From Kalaharituber pfeilii (lineage: Eukaryota; Ascomycota; Pezizomycetes; Pezizales; Pezizaceae), in NCBI GenBank assembly GCA_015179045.1, contig WHUZ01000012.1:930001-994000 (forward strand): 64,000 bases of DNA, written 5' to 3'. Made by a program: the position numbers and the translations under genes. Under the pieces are notes generated by a model. It did no database searches, was not told the DNA's origin, and worked only from the letters and a program-made list of their open reading frames with translations. Positions 26,994-37,204 of the stretch are shown in pieces. Numbering within the stretch: position 1 is the stretch's first letter; every line of letters starts with the position of its first letter.

Positions 26994-27874
26994 ATGGCGC
27001 AGGAGCTCACTGTCCCGAGCGTCACCTGGGTTCGTGCCTCCCCTTTCCTTCTCTACATCCCCCGGCTGACATCCCCCTCTCCCGTGTGACACCCATGAAA
27101 GGAGCAAATCGATGCCTTCCGCCAAAAACACTTTTCCGCCGCAGCGCACAGCGCCTTCTTCACGCCCTTCCTCCCCTCGTCCCAAACCGACAGCCTGCCC
27201 ACCTTTCCCCACTCCAACGATGACGCCAGCATCACATACAACGAGTACGGGGCGGCGGCGGAGGAGGAGGAATATGCATTTGAAGATTATGGAGAGGAAG
27301 ACCCAGCAGACCTCGGCTACTACCCAGATGGCACCAAACGCACCCTCACCGACGCGCAAATCGCGATCTTTCGGCATACCGAGATTCAGGAAATGCTGAG
27401 TGCGTCCTCCCCTTCCCCTTTCTAACCCCCACTCTCCCACTAACCGCTTCCTTCCTGCCCCACCCCATCCCCCCCACAGAAGCCCAGCGTAACGCCCTAC
27501 GATCCGAAGCCGAAGCCGCAGCCGCCAAAGCAGAGGCAGAAGCAGAAGCCTCCACCAATGACACATCTCCGCCCCTACCGGCCCCAATTACAGAGGACTA
27601 CTCTACCCACGACCCCCGCTCCCGCCCCATGGCACAAGACACCAGCGGCTCCGTGCTACCATGGGATGACGATGATGTTGACGCCTGGGAGCAGGTGCAG
27701 CAGGCTGGAGAGGAGCGAGAAAACGGGAAGGAGAGGAAGGAAGGCAGGGAACCAGAATCCGCTTTATCGAATAAGCGAAAGTCCCCCCCAACGAAGATTC
27801 CGAGACCGGCAGTAAGGCCGACGTATGATGCGCCATCAGGGAAACAGTTTTTCTGGCCTGTGATTGAGAAGTGA
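26994..27874 (+). CDS. DUF3807-type conserved fungal protein
   Basis: Short, mostly disordered conserved fungal protein; function unknown. Exons: 26994-27029, 27102-27399, 27480-27874; 242 residues with consistent phases. Visible pieces: MAQELTVPSVTW, EQIDAFRQKHFSAAAHSAFF, an acidic stretch with EEEEYAFEDYGEED, DGTKRTLTDAQIAIFRHTEI followed by QEML, an Ala/Glu-rich helix, a second acidic patch WDDDDVDAWEQVQQ, then basic KRKSPP and the end QFFWPVIEK. The TLTDAQIAIFRHTEI block is why I place it in DUF3807, from memory of the family and not from a search. Intron 1 again uses a GTTCGT donor. The start is the only ATG that joins to exon 2 in frame. It is divergent from ERJ5 and convergent with SCO1. 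Confidence 0.75.
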
Positions 27875-28484
27875 GAAGTATTTATTGCGGCGATACTCCT
27901 GAAGTGTCATCTTAATGCTTTCTTATGCGTTGGATTATGTACAGAATTGTAAGTCCATTTCATTTCATCCCATAGCTTTTTCGCTGTTACCCCGAACATC
28001 AAGTTTTATGATGAAACAATGCAACAACAGTCATCCTTAGACCGATGCCCGAGGGAATCCTTGTGGTTCCGCTCAGGCAAAGAGGAAAACCTATGCAGCT
28101 ATATTTATGCTTCTGATTTTACCTTCTGATTAACTACTTATCTCCGTTCCTTGCGTATACGTCGTGGCGTCGCAAAGAAGAGACATGCTAACAAACTGTA
28201 CATCATTAAACACGAATGAATCGATTCAAGAGATACCAAACCCTTTTTTTTTTTTTTTTTTTTCTATAGTTTATAGGTTTCCAGAAGTGCAGAGCAGAGA
28301 AGGAACTGATATGCAAATTTAATACCGAAATTCCCAAAAATGGTCTACTGAAGTATAAACATTACAACCACATCACGACACCGCATCCCTGAGCAACCTA
28401 TCTATCAAATAACCCAATACAACAAGGAAGTGGGCAGGAAAGGGAAAGGAAAAGGGGAGAAATTGTTCAGAGCTCTTCTCTTCA
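27875..28484. other. Convergent 3' region of DUF3807 gene and SCO1
   Basis: About 0.6 kb between convergent stop codons, AT-rich, with a T run at about 28243-28263. No gene is seen. Confidence 0.7.
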
Positions 28485-29878
28485 TTACGCCTTGACGCTC
28501 TTCAGCCTTTCATCCGGATAACCTTCTCCGTCCTTCCTAAGCGGCTTCTTCCAATCCGCAATATGCGCATTAATTATGCGGGCTGCTTCCTGAGGAGAGT
28601 GTTGGCGGCCGAGGGCTTCGACAAAGTCACCCTCAGGGTCTTTGGGGATGTTAGTATCCTCCTAAGCCCAGGGATATTGAGGAGGTCAAGTAGGGTGGGG
28701 GAAGAGGGGGTTAAAATAAGAGGAGGAGAAAGCATACCCATAAGATAAAAGTAAATACTATGGTCCACTAAATAATCCTGGCCCGGCTTGATCGTTGGCG
28801 GTGTGGAGAAATATACCCTGTACGCCTTGCACACGGCCTTGATTTGCTCGTATGTACCGGTCAACCCTATGAGTTTAGGGTGGAATTCAGAGAGGTATCC
28901 TTTTATCTACAGGGGGATGTTAATGTTGTATATATCTAGGCCTGGGAATTGTAGAGGGATAATAGGGGAAAGACAAGGGGAAAGGCAGGGAATGAAGAGG
29001 GTAGACACACCACTTCAGGTGTATCCCGCGCTGGGTCGCAAGTGATGAATATCGGTGTTAGGAAGTTACCGTGTTTCTGTGTGACCACTGCGGATGTTAA
29101 TTTTTTCGTTGCCGTCTTTCAATCCTCTTTCCATGCTGTACCCTAGTCCTCAGGAGGTCCAGTTTGTGGAATGAAACTAGGAAAGAGTAGACACCCACAG
29201 TCAATCATAGCAGACATCTTGTCCAGCTCTTCAGGGCAAATATCGGGACAGTGAGTGAACCCAAAGTAGACCTATATGCACCAATTCAGCCGGCCGCCCT
29301 CCCACATCCTCCCCCGTACTTGCATCGTCAGCCGACTATGCCCAAGGTCCAAATCCCCGCTTCAAATCCCCAGTCCCAATTCCCTTATCCCAAATTCTCC
29401 CCATTCATGCAGTTTAACCGGCCTCCCCTACCTACAATCATGATGAATAAATCTAAAAGGGAGCCATGTAACTTACCAACATATACCTCCCCTTGAACAT
29501 CTCCTCGTTCACCTCCCCGCCCCACATGTCCTTCAACTCGAACTTTCCGCCGACCCTCGGCTTGCCGACGCTCTTATTCTGCTCCGCGATCCTCGCGCGC
29601 TCCATCCGCGCCTTCTCGTACCGGAAGTACTGTATCAGGCCGCCGCCGACGAGGATGAAGAGCAGGCCAGCCGTCCACGAGAATGGGCCTGTGGAGTGCT
29701 TCGCTTTGGCTTGTTGTACGGTTCGCACACGCCTGAGGGCGTAGGCGCGGTGGGGAGTTGTGTGGAAGTGTTTTAGGGTAGCATGGATGGTCGCTTGTGT
29801 CGTTGTTGTGATGGTGGTGGGATTACCGACAGGTCGGCGGAGCAGGAGGGGAAGAAGGCGGCAGGTCGGTAGAGACAT
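28485..29878 (-). CDS. SCO1: SCO1/SenC-family mitochondrial copper chaperone
   Basis: Inner-membrane copper chaperone that delivers copper to the CuA site of cytochrome oxidase subunit II. Exons: 29878-29477, 29271-29199, 29087-29011, 28906-28738, 28639-28485; 291 residues, phases consistent. The presequence begins [19 protein letters not shown] single membrane span is seen at [20 protein letters not shown] (about residues 66-85). The thioredoxin-like domain shows [26 protein letters not shown] with the copper-binding Cxxx[27 protein letters not shown] and the conserved His in [10 protein letters not shown], then [16 protein letters not shown]. All four introns are longer (98-205 nt) than elsewhere in the window. 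Intron 2 uses a GTGGGT donor, chosen because it restores MIDLVTQKHGN. First of eight consecutive minus-strand genes. Confidence 0.93.
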
Positions 29879-30468
29879 GGCTGGCTTGGATACAAAGTGT
29901 TATAGTCTTCGCTCTAAACTGGCGGGGAATCGAAATATAGATTGTGGAGGTTGTGGAAAGTTATGGGGTACGTAACCAGTAATTGAGTTCAATAATGGAG
30001 GTAGTTGGCGGGGGGTGATGGGGGTTTGCACTTCCGAAACTGCGCTCAAGAAATTATTTTAGAAGCTTACATAATTGCATTAGTTATCTGATTTTCATGT
30101 ATACTCTTTGCTGCCTAATTCCTTCAAAAACTGAAAAAGAAACCCGCCAAGCCAGCTCCAACACGTGACAAGTTGGAGAGCTCCAGTGGAAGGGAGTAGA
30201 GTTTGCTTCAAAGCTACAAAAATTTTACAGATGAAAAGGGAAAAAGAAAAAGAAAAGAAAAGAAAAGAAAATTATCTATGTTAAGAAGTATCCGAGGCTC
30301 AACTATTGCATTACTGTCCTCAGTTGCTCAATCACACTCCAAGTCCCAATTTTTCCCTCTTTTACAACATTCTCCAACGCAGTCCAAAGCACCTGTGAAA
30401 AGAAACTAAAAGAAAAGAAAACAAAGAAAACTCCATGTTTCATTCCGCACCTTCCACCAAGAGACCCT
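29879..30468. other. Region between SCO1 start and FUM1 stop
   Basis: About 0.6 kb holding the SCO1 promoter and FUM1 3' end. An AAAAG-rich purine tract lies at about 30237-30270. No gene is supported. Confidence 0.65.
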
Positions 30469-32306
30469 TTACTTCGGCGCAATCATCAACTCCGGCCTCA
30501 CCAAAGTATCAAACTCCGCTTCCGTCAAGCTTCCTAACTCCAGCGCGCTCTCCTTCAACGTAATCCCCTTCTTATGCGCATTCTTTGCCACCCTGCTCGC
30601 CTCGTCATAGCCAATCTTGCTATTCAAGCAGGTGACCAACATGAGTGACTCCCTCATCAGTTTTTCAATGCGATCACGGTTGGCCTGAATACCCCTGATA
30701 CAGTTCTCTTCGAAGGAGCGGCAGCCGTCAGAGAGGAGGCGAATGCTGTGAAGCAGGTTTTTGATGAGCACGGGTTTGAAGACGTTGAGTTCAAAGTGGC
30801 CGTTGGCGCCTGCGATGGTGATGGTGCTATGATTGCCCATAACTTGAGTGCAGATCATGGTAAGAGATTCGCATTGCGTAGGGTTGACCTTGCCGGGCAT
30901 GATAGAGGAACCTGCATTGATCATAAGTAAGCCACATTCTCGGGTATAATTCGCCTATGTGAAGCAGTCTTACCTGGCTCGTTCTCTGGCAAGCTCAGTT
31001 CACCAAGGCCGCACCTTGGCCCAGACCCCAAGAATCGAATATCATTCGCAATCTTGAACAAGCTGACAGCAACTGTGTTCAATGCGCCACTAGCCTCGAC
31101 GATGGCATCATGTGCAGCCAAAGCCTCGAATTTGTTTGGTGCAGTTTTGAACTCAATGCCAGTGAGTTTGCTGACCTCAGCAGCTATTTTGACATCGAAG
31201 CCCTTCTTGGTGTTAAGACCAGTTCCGACCGCAGTACCACCTTGGGCAAGGAGGGACAACGCCGGAAGCACATCCCCAACCCTGCGAATCCCGTATTCAA
31301 GCTGAGTAGCATAGCCAGAGAACTCTTGACCTAGTGTAAGTGGAGTAGCATCCTGTAAGTGTGTTCTCCCAATCTTAATGATATCCTCAAACTCCTTAAC
31401 CTTCCGTACAAACACGGAATGCAGGCTCTTGAGCGCGGGCAAAAGCTGTTCATTAATTTCCAGGACAGCAGAGATGTGCATAACAGTTGGGAAAGTATCG
31501 TTAGAGCTCGCGCTCATGTTGACATGATCATTTGGATGAACTGGCTTCTTGCTTCCCATCTGCCCACCAAGCATCTCAATGGCACGGTTGGAGATAACTT
31601 CGTTGGCATTCATGTTGGACTGTGTGCCGGATCCAGTTTGCCAAACGGAGAGGGGGAAGTGATCGATGAGCTTTCCGGAGATGACTTCATCGGCGGCTTG
31701 TTCAATGGCCTTACCGAGCTTGGGATCTAGAGCGCCGAGCTCCATATTCACTGTAGCAGCAGCCCGCTTCAGGATACCGAAGGCGCGGATGACTGGAGGG
31801 GGTAGTCGGTCGAATGGTTGGTTGATATTGAAGTTCTTGAGAGATCTGCCATCACGCAGCGGGAGAAGCTCAGTGGATGATTGCTTGGTTGAATCAAGTA
31901 AAGGCAAACTAATGGGGATTGTCGTACCGCTGGGTCTGAGCACCCCAATATCGGTCATTTGCGACCTCGATTTCACCGAAGGCATCTCGCTCAATTCTTG
32001 TTTCCGACTGTGATGGGTCAGTCATGTGATGTTTTTTCTCTCTTTGCCGTGAATCAAATCGCATTCGAGTGAGAGCGTTACCATTCTTCCGTAGCTTGTT
32101 GAGAATGAACGTCTTTGGGAGCTTGCAAGTGCGGAGAAAGACGTCTTGCTATATACCGAAGCTGTGGGGTAATCAGGCTCTTGTGGGCATCTGAAAACCG
32201 CAGATGACAGGCATCGGGCAGATGACGGTGCGCATGAGGCAACTATCGACCGTGGAGCTAATAACCGTGGCTGAAGGCGCCTTAAGCTTCTCAGCGCGAG
32301 TGCCAT
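30469..32306 (-). CDS. FUM1: Fumarate hydratase, class II, mitochondrial with possible cytosolic form
   Basis: Hydrates fumarate to L-malate in the TCA cycle; fungal fumarase is often present in both mitochondria and cytosol. Exons: 32306-32082, 32007-31928, 31845-30974, 30911-30469; 539 residues. Exon 1 encodes a presequence ([19 protein letters not shown]). Exon 2 opens [15 protein letters not shown] and ends [10 protein letters not shown]. Exon 3 has [50 protein letters not shown] and [11 protein letters not shown]. The superfamily signature [14 protein letters not shown] begins exon 4. An in-frame Met at the end of exon 1 (32084-32082) would give a mature-sized protein starting [12 protein letters not shown] further in-frame Met at 32387 would lengthen the presequence, but its segment is lysine/glutamate-rich and less like a presequence. 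A misleading open frame runs through intron 2 in a different phase and was not used. Confidence 0.95.
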
Positions 32307-33157
32307 ATTTCCCTTGGTATTTGCTTCTACTTTTCCAGAATTAACAATTTCCGCCCGCAGTTTCTTTTTCTCCAGCACAAGATGCAAGTATCATCTCACC
32401 AACCTTAAAACTCAATGCTCCACCAGCCTGTTTATAGCCTTCAACGCCAGAAAATTGATACCCAGGAAACTAAGTGGTAGCGAGAACAAGTGTTATTTGA
32501 CCTGATACTGGCCTCTATTAATACATAGGGAGTCTTAAATGAAAGGAGGGAGGAGGGAAAAAAAAAAACGCAGGCTCGGAATTGGAAACTAGTGGGGGTG
32601 AAATCGGGATTATCGCAGCTTGTTGGGGTCAGGAACGTTGCCGTGGTAGCGAATGCCACAGTAGACAGGGGAAGACAGAAGTCTACAGCGAGAGGCTTGC
32701 CCTCACTGGGCGCAGCGGACAATCTACTGGATGTAGCTACTTGTATCCTACGTGAGCTCCGAACGGATGCGAGGAGGAGAGGAAGCGCTGCTCTTCAGAA
32801 TGGTCGATCACAGTGTTTCGGTAAACAGGTCACGTGGAGACGCCATCCTGATTCCCACTTTACAGAGTACTAGTACATTATTACACCTTTTCCCCATGCC
32901 AACGACAATCCAGTCTACCAGCGAACGACTCCACTGTCCAAGCGCCCTAAACTGGCAAAATGAACCCAGAACAGAGCTTCGCCAACAGAACCGTCTGCGC
33001 ATATAGCTGGAACGGTAGGTTGAGCTACGAAGCGAAACCGGAACGGGGCCATTCAGCTGGGAACGTGCTGGTACATATGACTTCTAATGGAACCTTTATT
33101 CAGGAATCTTTCTCAATCATCACTTCCCTTTCTACATCGTCGTCCTCACCCTCCTTT
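32307..33157. other. FUM1 promoter and HELQ 3' region
   Basis: About 0.85 kb. The plus-strand frame across 32960-33472 opposes the HELQ exon and shows no domain. An A run lies at about 32559-32568. No additional gene is supported. Confidence 0.6.
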
Positions 33158-36100
33158 TCATCGTCGTTGCGCTCCCTTGCACGCATTCTTACTCGTCAAG
33201 CTCCACCACCTGGTCTTGGTCTGATAACGACCGATAAGCACACCGTCAGCCAGGAATTTTTGGTTCACGTTGAGGATCTTCATAACAAAAATGGAATAAA
33301 GAAAGGGGAAAAAGACAGAAAGAAAGGAAGAGCCTGGGAACCAAAGAGGGCCAAGGCAGTGGGCGGGGCGGGGCGGGGCGGGGCGGGGCGGGGCGAGAAA
33401 AGGATCCACACCATGAAGTCTTCGCGCGGCTCTGATTATTCGCTGGGCGCGGTCTTCCAGCCGTTTCCTTAGCTTGCTCTGCTCTTCGCTCCTTAGCTTG
33501 AGTTTTTGTGGTTGTGCCTGCATAAGCATCGGGTAGCATTTCGTCATCAGCCAGCACCAGCAAGACATGAGTTTAGTCTCTAAACACCCCTCGGAAGTAA
33601 AACTCTTTGGGATGTACAAGCAGAGGATAAGGCTCACCGCTTCGAGAATAGGGACCAAGTCCTGCGGTTCGACTGCCGCCACCGCAGCAATGTTCCTCAG
33701 TCCCTGCAGAAGTCATTTGAACGATCTGGGTTAGAAAGATATAATCGAGTCTCTTACTGCATTGTAGATTATCCTGGCAGTGTAGCTCTTTACAAATGGC
33801 AATTTGACAAGCTCCATTAGATCGTCTCTGACACCTATGTCACAACCGGATAATAAGCAATTTGCGGCCCACATGGCGAGAGGCAATATCTTTACCCATA
33901 TCCAACCTGAAAGTATAATGATCTAGAAGTACGGCCAAACCACTCCAGCCTAGCCTCTTGCAGAAAATCCCAGTAGTATTTGCAAAGCCCTTGCATGTAC
34001 TTGCCAATTGCTGGACAAAACCGCGTGGAGTCTCGTATTTGCTGGCAACATGATGAATTGGCATTTCATTTATCAGGTCACGGAGCATCAGGGAAACGAA
34101 AAATCGCCGGTGAACCCGCATCTTTTCCGTGTTTTCTGGGGTTTCCTTTAGTACCCCTCCTTGAGCCCTATATAAAGACAGCGTTAAAGTAATTCTCGGA
34201 TTGAATAATTTGCTATAATGGAATTGGCATACATCCGATTGACTAGTGCAGGATTAACTCCAACAAACGTCGCAGTTCTCAGCCCACTTTCATCTAGTCT
34301 TTCAATTTCATCTCTTAGGATTGTCCACTTTATATCTGTTACTCCATATATGGGTGTGAATGTATATATAATATGCATATCTGTTTCGAGGTTAAACGCC
34401 CTCAATGCGCGGTTGAGCTCGCTATACAAAAAGACACCTTCCTCTGGACGTAACCCAGAAGCTACCGTAGCCTGTCCTATAGGAGAAGCCTCAAAGCCAC
34501 CCATATCATCCTCAGAGAGGAGCTTAGAGGAGACGAGGGCGGCAAGTGCAGATTGCACCATATGCTTAATGGCTTCCTTATTAGGTGAAGTATGGTATAG
34601 TAATGTGCACTGGACGTAGTCATCAAGGGAGTAAGAACTCGTTGCCAGTCGTGTTGCAATAACCTCAAGAAGTGCTCTGTAGAGAGGTCAGTACTACAAT
34701 TTTGCCATAAGGGTGTGATGCTTCAGCTATGTACTCCCCTTTGTAATCCAGAAGCTTCTGTGTCTAAGCAGCTCTTTACCCGAGGCATTGGTGCCTTCAA
34801 AAGGTCCTTCACTGCATTTTTATCAACTTTGGGACAACAAAGGTAACTCTCCCCAACAGTATCTCTGCCTTTGCGGCCTGCTCTACCTATCATTTGTCGT
34901 CTGGTAGAGATGTCAGCATAATCCTTATGCACTGGGAAGAGTGCACATACAACATGGCCGGACTCAGTAATGCTCTGCCGGTCCTTGGGATTATAATCAC
35001 TCTTCTTGCTATACGTACAGCATTTGCTTAACCTCAGTTTGCGATACCAGGTCGAATTGGTACCAACCAGGTAAATTCACTCCGGCAGCCATGGTAGGTG
35101 TACAACATATGACTTTTATGAGATTTTTGTCATAGGCCTCCGCAATAATGTCTCTCTCTTCAACGGTTAATCCTATCAATTATAAGCAATATGAAATTGC
35201 AACGACCATGTAGAATATACCAGCATGATGATAAGCCACTCCCATGGGTATCGATGTTCCAAGTATGCGGTCCAGGCCTGTGCTTGAAGCTGCCAAGTCA
35301 CGGATTACTTCTCTTCTGCGCTCTGCTATATCCTCGTCCACACCAGGCATAAATTGGCATAGCAGTTTCTGAAATTAGTGTCAGCTACGGTAATCATCAA
35401 TATGACGTTGGATGGGAAAAATCGCCATACAGTTATCTTTTCAGTCATGTCCCGAGTGGAACAAAAAACTAATGCACTATGGCCTTCGATGACACAGCCA
35501 TAGGCTAACGATATTATGGCATTGATAACAGGTTCTTTGAGCTCTTTCAGCTCGCTTGGAGGTATCTGGGCAACAATTTCGTCATATTCATTATGAACCT
35601 CGTTTTCATACACAAGATACTCCTGAAGCGGTATTGGTCTATAGCTAGAGTCGTAGTGATGAGCTTGTAGCCATTCAGCAAGTTCCGGCATGTTCTGCAG
35701 TATCTGGTAATTAGAGGTACGTTTCAGTCTCAATATTCAGGGTAACAGACACTCAAGGTTGCCGACATTCCAATAATCTGAAGTCCCTGTTGAAGACAAA
35801 GCAGCTTCGTCGCGAGTACTTCCAGTATATAGCTATATAACATTTAGTATTTCAATTGTTTCGTTCTGTGTACGTTTATACCCCCTATGAGCGTCTTCCA
35901 GCATATGTAGCTCATCAAAAACGACAGTTCCGAGGTCTCCAATTGAACCATCTTCCAATGCGGCATTCACAATAGAATTTGCCTAAAGTGAAATTAGCGT
36001 TAGGCTGGGGGCGTATTATTCTTCAGAGACTGAATTGCCTTCTCTATCGTGCATATAGAAATATCAGTATTCTTCCAACCTGTTGACACTTTTGCACCTC

Positions 36101-36786
36101 CGTGGTAGCCAGTAACAATCACTCTCGGTTCTATTCCATCAACAAGCCTTTTCAAAAATTTAACCTTCTCCGTTACAATTGCAACATACGGCAATACTAC
36201 TATAGCTTTCGTCCGGGTTTCGATTACTCGTGTAATCATCAAAATCTCTGCCACTGTACGTTAATGGCTCAGGTAAGTAACGACAGATTGTCCAAGAACT
36301 GCAAAGATTTGTTTGAATATCTTTTCTTTCTTACCGAGACTCTTTCCCGCGGAAGTTGGTGCAGTGTAAACAAGATTTTTCTCCCCTTGGAAAAGCCCTG
36401 GTAATGATAGGCAATCTGCTTGCCACTGGTGCATCCTTTCAATTCCGCAGTGTCTCAAGCCGTTCACAAATTGTGGCTCAAGGCCCCACTTACTGTTGGA
36501 AAGTAAAAGGATGTCGTCTATATTATCTTGTAGCAATGGACTATTATGTGACAGCTCGCTCTGTCGGCTGTTGTTAGGAATCCATGGGGTTCTGCCAGAC
36601 TACACTTAAGTGGTGAGAGTGCTACGAAGGCCATACCTTGTTCTCCAGACCTGATTGAATATACTGCTCATTGTTTCTATACTTTAATGGTAATTGTGGG
36701 TAGATGGGCTGTTTCTCCTCAACTCCTTGCCTCTTGGACAACTGGTTTGTGATGTTGCTCAGGGCATTGCTTCGGCATTGTTGCAT
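33158..36786 (-). CDS. HELQ/MUS301-like superfamily 2 DNA helicase, frame break noted
   Basis: Ski2-like 3'-5' helicase of the HELQ/POLQ group, which works in crosslink and replication-fork repair. Exons: 36786-36637, 36599-36335, 36253-36039, 35982-35882, 35832-35751, 35694-35431, 35368-35221, 35172-35068, 35008-34951, 34900-34735, 34676-34233, 34167-33896, 33834-33758, 33703-33638, 33517-33158; about 923 residues. Motifs: [11 protein letters not shown] (Walker A), [20 protein letters not shown] (DEXH), [62 protein letters not shown] (motif VI), and the helix-hairpin-helix [20 protein letters not shown]. The exon 10/11 junction is out of phase by one base. Intron 3 must start with GC to keep the frame. 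Intron 1 is only 37 nt and intron 14 (33637-33518) is stop-free, so the N-terminus and the Pro-rich C-terminus are the least certain parts. Confidence 0.85.
33363..33395. repeat. (GGGGC)n pentanucleotide repeat
   Basis: Six copies of GGGGC/GGGCG on the plus strand. They lie inside the last exon of the HELQ-like gene, where the minus strand encodes a Pro/Ala/Arg repeat. The G-rich strand has the composition of a possible G-quadruplex. Confidence 0.93.
35983..36038 (-). other. Probable GC-AG intron in the HELQ-like gene
   Basis: On the minus strand the block begins GCAATT after AAG and ends TTTAG, 56 nt long. Removing it joins SICTIEK to [12 protein letters not shown] in phase 0. No GT donor nearby gives a working frame; unspliced, the frame stops within 16 codons. 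Confidence 0.65.
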
Positions 36787-37204
36787 TTTGAATCAAGCAA
36801 GCTAAGATTTTTTCGCAAACAATCTACGCCAACTTCCAGATGGACGTAAGGTGAATAGAGTGAATAATGTGCTAGATGAGCGTGTCGGATACTTCCTAGA
36901 TATATTCAGGTGTCCACATTTTGATTGGATTAGATTTCCAGCATTCACTTGTGGGGCGGTAAAACTAATTTGCAACGCCAAGAGGGGAATTACAAAACAT
37001 GGAACATGGATTCAGGGTACCTGCTCATGCAATCAACTGGTTAGAAATCCGGTCCCACCGCAAAGCAAGTAATCTACGTTCCTAAAAAAACGTTCAAAAT
37101 TAGGCGTAAAGTGATAGACGCAGACGAGAGGCAGTAGATTATCCAAAAAAAAATATGCACCGAACACATCCTGCTGACCTCTGCCGAGCCTCTCATTGAA
37201 TCCT
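36787..37204. other. HELQ promoter and MSH1 3' end
   Basis: About 0.42 kb between the MSH1 stop and the HELQ start, both on the minus strand. No gene is seen. Confidence 0.6.

Noticed and set aside
26558..27025. Upstream extension of the ERJ5 frame and two frames of repeated Met/Cys/Ile/Tyr residues
   Set aside because: They translate the 14-bp minisatellite; the signal peptide fixes the ERJ5 start at 26557.
31846..31994. Alternative N-terminus of fumarase read through intron 2
   Set aside because: This frame is open by chance; the true exon 2 is in another phase and contains DAFGEIEV and [10 protein letters not shown].
32960..33472. Plus-strand frame of 170 codons opposite the HELQ 3' end
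   Set aside because: No motif, low-complexity Ser and Gly stretches, and antisense to a helicase exon supported by family sequence.
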